Of a DNA stretch of 6,542 nt, positions 5,329-6,542 are shown in pieces (position 1 is the first letter of the stretch; each line of letters begins with the position of its first letter). Under the pieces are notes generated by a model. It saw nothing but the letters and a program-made list of their open reading frames with translations. It ran no database searches and was not told the origin of the DNA. The translations under genes and the position numbers were made by a program. The stretch is from assembly GCA_031284225.1 (NCBI GenBank), contig JAITAH010000390.1:1-6542 (forward strand). The letters run 5' to 3'. This DNA is from Dysgonamonadaceae bacterium. Lineage in GTDB: Bacteria; Bacteroidota; Bacteroidia; Bacteroidales; Azobacteroidaceae.

Positions 5329-5691
5329 ATGAGCTGGATAGAATTGAAACAGATGATCTTTTACGCTTTCCACGGCGTTAACGCACAGGAAAGAAAAGTC
5401 GGCAACACCTACACGGTCGATTTGAAGTTCGAATGGGACATTCGCAAAGCAGCCGAAACGGATCTTTTGGCCGATACGATAAATTACGCTACGGTCTATG
5501 CCCTTGTCCGGGAAGAAATGGCTATCCCTTCCCACCTGATTGAACATGTCGCCGGGCGGATTATCCGTCGCCTCCGGCAAGATTTTCCCGGTATCGAAAC
5601 CATCGAACTCCGTCTGGCCAAACAAAACCCGCCTTTCGGAGGCGATATCCGGGAAGCGGCCGTAGTCATTATCAGTCGAAAGAAAATTTAG
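5329..5691 (+). CDS. folB: Dihydroneopterin aldolase
   Basis: Cytoplasmic enzyme of tetrahydrofolate synthesis that cleaves 7,8-dihydroneopterin to 6-hydroxymethyl-7,8-dihydropterin and glycolaldehyde. From ATG 5329 the protein has 120 residues, the normal family length. Recognisable motifs are FYAFHGVNAQER (11-22) with catalytic Glu21, the DTINYATV strand (49-56) with Tyr53, LIEHVAGRI (70-78) with the pterin-binding Glu72, and KQNPPFGG (98-105) with catalytic Lys98. The frame also opens at a TTG at 5302, which would add nine residues that do not fit the family and would overlap the likely promoter; the ATG is preferred. It is separated from ald by a REP-like repeat, so an operon with ald is doubtful. 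An inverted repeat with a T-run follows the stop codon. Confidence 0.95.
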   Translation: MSWIELKQMIFYAFHGVNAQERKVGNTYTVDLKFEWDIRKAAETDLLADTINYATVYALVREEMAIPSHLIEHVAGRIIRRLRQDFPGIETIELRLAKQNPPFGGDIREAAVVIISRKKI

Positions 5692-5767
5692 AGATATAAG
5701 ACAATAAAGAATATCGAAGAAAGACAAAGGCCATCTTCTTCCGTCTTTTATCTTATATCTGTTTTTC
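5692..5767 (+). terminator. Inverted repeat and possible terminator after folB
   Basis: agatataaga (5692-5701) and tcttatatct (5751-5760) are perfect 10-bp complements, and a further taaa/ttta pairing (5705-5708 with 5747-5750) lies inside. A short internal stem (gaaga/tcttc) can form in the loop. The right arm is followed by gttttt (5761-5766). The stem is A/T-rich and the loop long, so it would be a weak terminator, but its position directly after the stop codon and before the next promoter fits. Confidence 0.4.
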
Positions 5768-5769
5768 CG

Positions 5770-5803
5770 TTTGCGTATAATTGAGGATTTTATACTATCT
5801 TTG
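5770..5803 (+). promoter_or_regulatory. Promoter of the DUF1573-galK unit
   Basis: TTTG (5770-5773), a 22-nt spacer and TATCTTTG (5796-5803), an exact TAnnTTTG -7 element. The predicted start near 5810 gives a 5' leader of about 67 nt that is A/T-rich, without an evident hairpin. Confidence 0.65.
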
Positions 5804-5876
5804 TAGCGGTTATAATAATTTCATTAGATTCAACGAAAGAATCGAATAGGTTTTAATATTTAAAAATAAAAGCAAA

Positions 5877-6305
5877 ATGAGAATTAAAAAACTTTACCAG
5901 TTTGTATGGCTTATTCCTGCTCTGGTCGGAATAAGTTTCATTTCTGCCGCTTCTTCCGGCGAATCGAATGTTGCCGTTGTCATGCAAAGCGACAAAGTAG
6001 TTACCGTGGACAAAACGACTCACGATTTCGGAACCATCGCCGAAGACGGCGGCCCGAAAAGCGCCACCTTCGTGGTTATCAACAAGACGGACGCCCCCAT
6101 TTTAATTACGAACGCCCGCAAATCCTGCGGCTGCACCAGCGATCCGGTCTGGACAAAAACGCCTATCGAACCGGGTAAAACCGGAACCGTAACCATGCAG
6201 TTCGACCCGAAAGGCCGCCCCGGCCCGTTCGACAAAACGGTTACTATTTATACCAACAGTACGCCCGACAGAATCACGGTTCATATTACAGGAACTGTTC
6301 AATAA
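5877..6305 (+). CDS. Secreted DUF1573 domain protein
   Basis: A 142-residue exported protein of unknown function. Residues 1-26 form a Sec signal peptide (basic RIKK, hydrophobic core to residue 23, small residues around SAAS); there is no lipobox, so it is probably soluble in the periplasm. Residues about 43-141 are a DUF1573 immunoglobulin-like (ASH/MSP-type) beta domain: THDFGTIAEDGGPKSATF (48-65), the hallmark SCGCT (83-87), PIEPGKTGTV (96-105) and FDPKGRPGPFDKTVTIYTNS (109-128). The two cysteines of CGC might bind metal or form a disulphide, but no activity is established. Single-domain copies like this are very common in Bacteroidales. It has its own promoter, and galK begins 22 nt after its stop with no promoter between, so the two are likely cotranscribed. 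Confidence 0.9.
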   Translation: MRIKKLYQFVWLIPALVGISFISAASSGESNVAVVMQSDKVVTVDKTTHDFGTIAEDGGPKSATFVVINKTDAPILITNARKSCGCTSDPVWTKTPIEPGKTGTVTMQFDPKGRPGPFDKTVTIYTNSTPDRITVHITGTVQ

Positions 6306-6327
6306 CTTATTTATTTAAATATAATCC

Positions 6328-6542
6328 ATGAACACCTCTCAGATTAAAGAAAAATTTCAGGAATTATACGGCCCCGGCGGAGCGCTCTACGTTTCCCCGG
6401 GACGTATTAACTTAATCGGCGAGCATACCGATTATAACGGCGGATTTGTATTGCCCGGAGCCATCGATAAAGCCATGTATTGCATCATCAAACCCAACGG
6501 GACGGACAAGGTGCGGGCTTATGCGCTGGACTTGTCCGAATC
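6328..6542 (+). CDS. galK: Galactokinase, 3'-truncated by the window edge
   Basis: GHMP-family sugar kinase that phosphorylates alpha-D-galactose to galactose-1-phosphate with ATP, the first committed step of the Leloir pathway. Only the first 71 codons are present. They include the galactokinase signature [19 protein letters not shown] (25-43), with the sugar-binding Arg26, Glu32, His33 and Asp35, which separates it from other GHMP kinases. The ATG at 6328 gives the usual short N-terminal extension before the signature. The ATP-binding loop and C-terminus lie outside the window. It probably shares the transcript of the DUF1573 gene 22 nt upstream. A galactose transporter, mutarotase or epimerase gene might follow, but none can be seen here. 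Confidence 0.95.
   Translation, partial: MNTSQIKEKFQELYGPGGALYVSPGRINLIGEHTDYNGGFVLPGAIDKAMYCIIKPNGTDKVRAYALDLSE

Overview
The window looks like a chromosomal segment of a Bacteroidales bacterium (phylum Bacteroidota); family and genus cannot be fixed from it. The evidence is a fimbrillin-like lipoprotein with a C-terminal lectin-like domain, a DUF1573 protein, several copies of the Bacteroidota -7 promoter element (TAnnTTTG), A-rich translation starts instead of strong Shine-Dalgarno sites, and CdaA, Ald and GalK sequences of the Bacteroidota kind.

Layout. Positions 1-729 (+) hold the 3' part of a membrane diadenylate cyclase (CdaA), which makes c-di-AMP. It converges on a leftward surface-protein unit: a 57-residue small protein (2707-2880, -), then a 629-residue lipoprotein (794-2683, -). 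The lipoprotein has an N-terminal fimbrillin-like half and a C-terminal half resembling the FISUMP / C-type-lectin domains of pilus-tip adhesins. Positions 2881-4106 are a long, compositionally uneven stretch without a convincing conserved gene. It does hold a good leftward promoter (3477-3508), a (TC)10 microsatellite (3269-3288), a very strong leftward intrinsic terminator or attenuator (3132-3181), several smaller palindromes and a duplicated 16-mer. To its right lie rightward housekeeping genes: alanine dehydrogenase (4107-5192), a REP-like palindromic repeat (5231-5263), dihydroneopterin aldolase FolB (5329-5691), a secreted DUF1573 protein (5877-6305) and the start of galactokinase (6328 to the window edge).

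How it fits together. The rightward genes are core metabolism and signalling: c-di-AMP synthesis, alanine and NADH metabolism, folate synthesis and galactose entry into glycolysis. Apart from DUF1573-galK (22 nt apart) they look independently transcribed, and ald, folB and DUF1573 each have their own candidate promoter. The accessory part is the surface-lipoprotein unit with its long, structured leader. I found no other promoter near the small protein. The working hypothesis is therefore that the unit is transcribed from about 3471 and that most transcripts stop at the hairpin at 3132-3181, giving either a stand-alone RNA of about 340 nt or a regulated leader. A length-variable dinucleotide repeat sits inside that leader. 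That regulatory arrangement, together with the possibly hypervariable lectin-like C-terminus of the lipoprotein, is the most interesting part of the window. No reverse transcriptase, template repeat, CRISPR array, tRNA or rRNA was seen.
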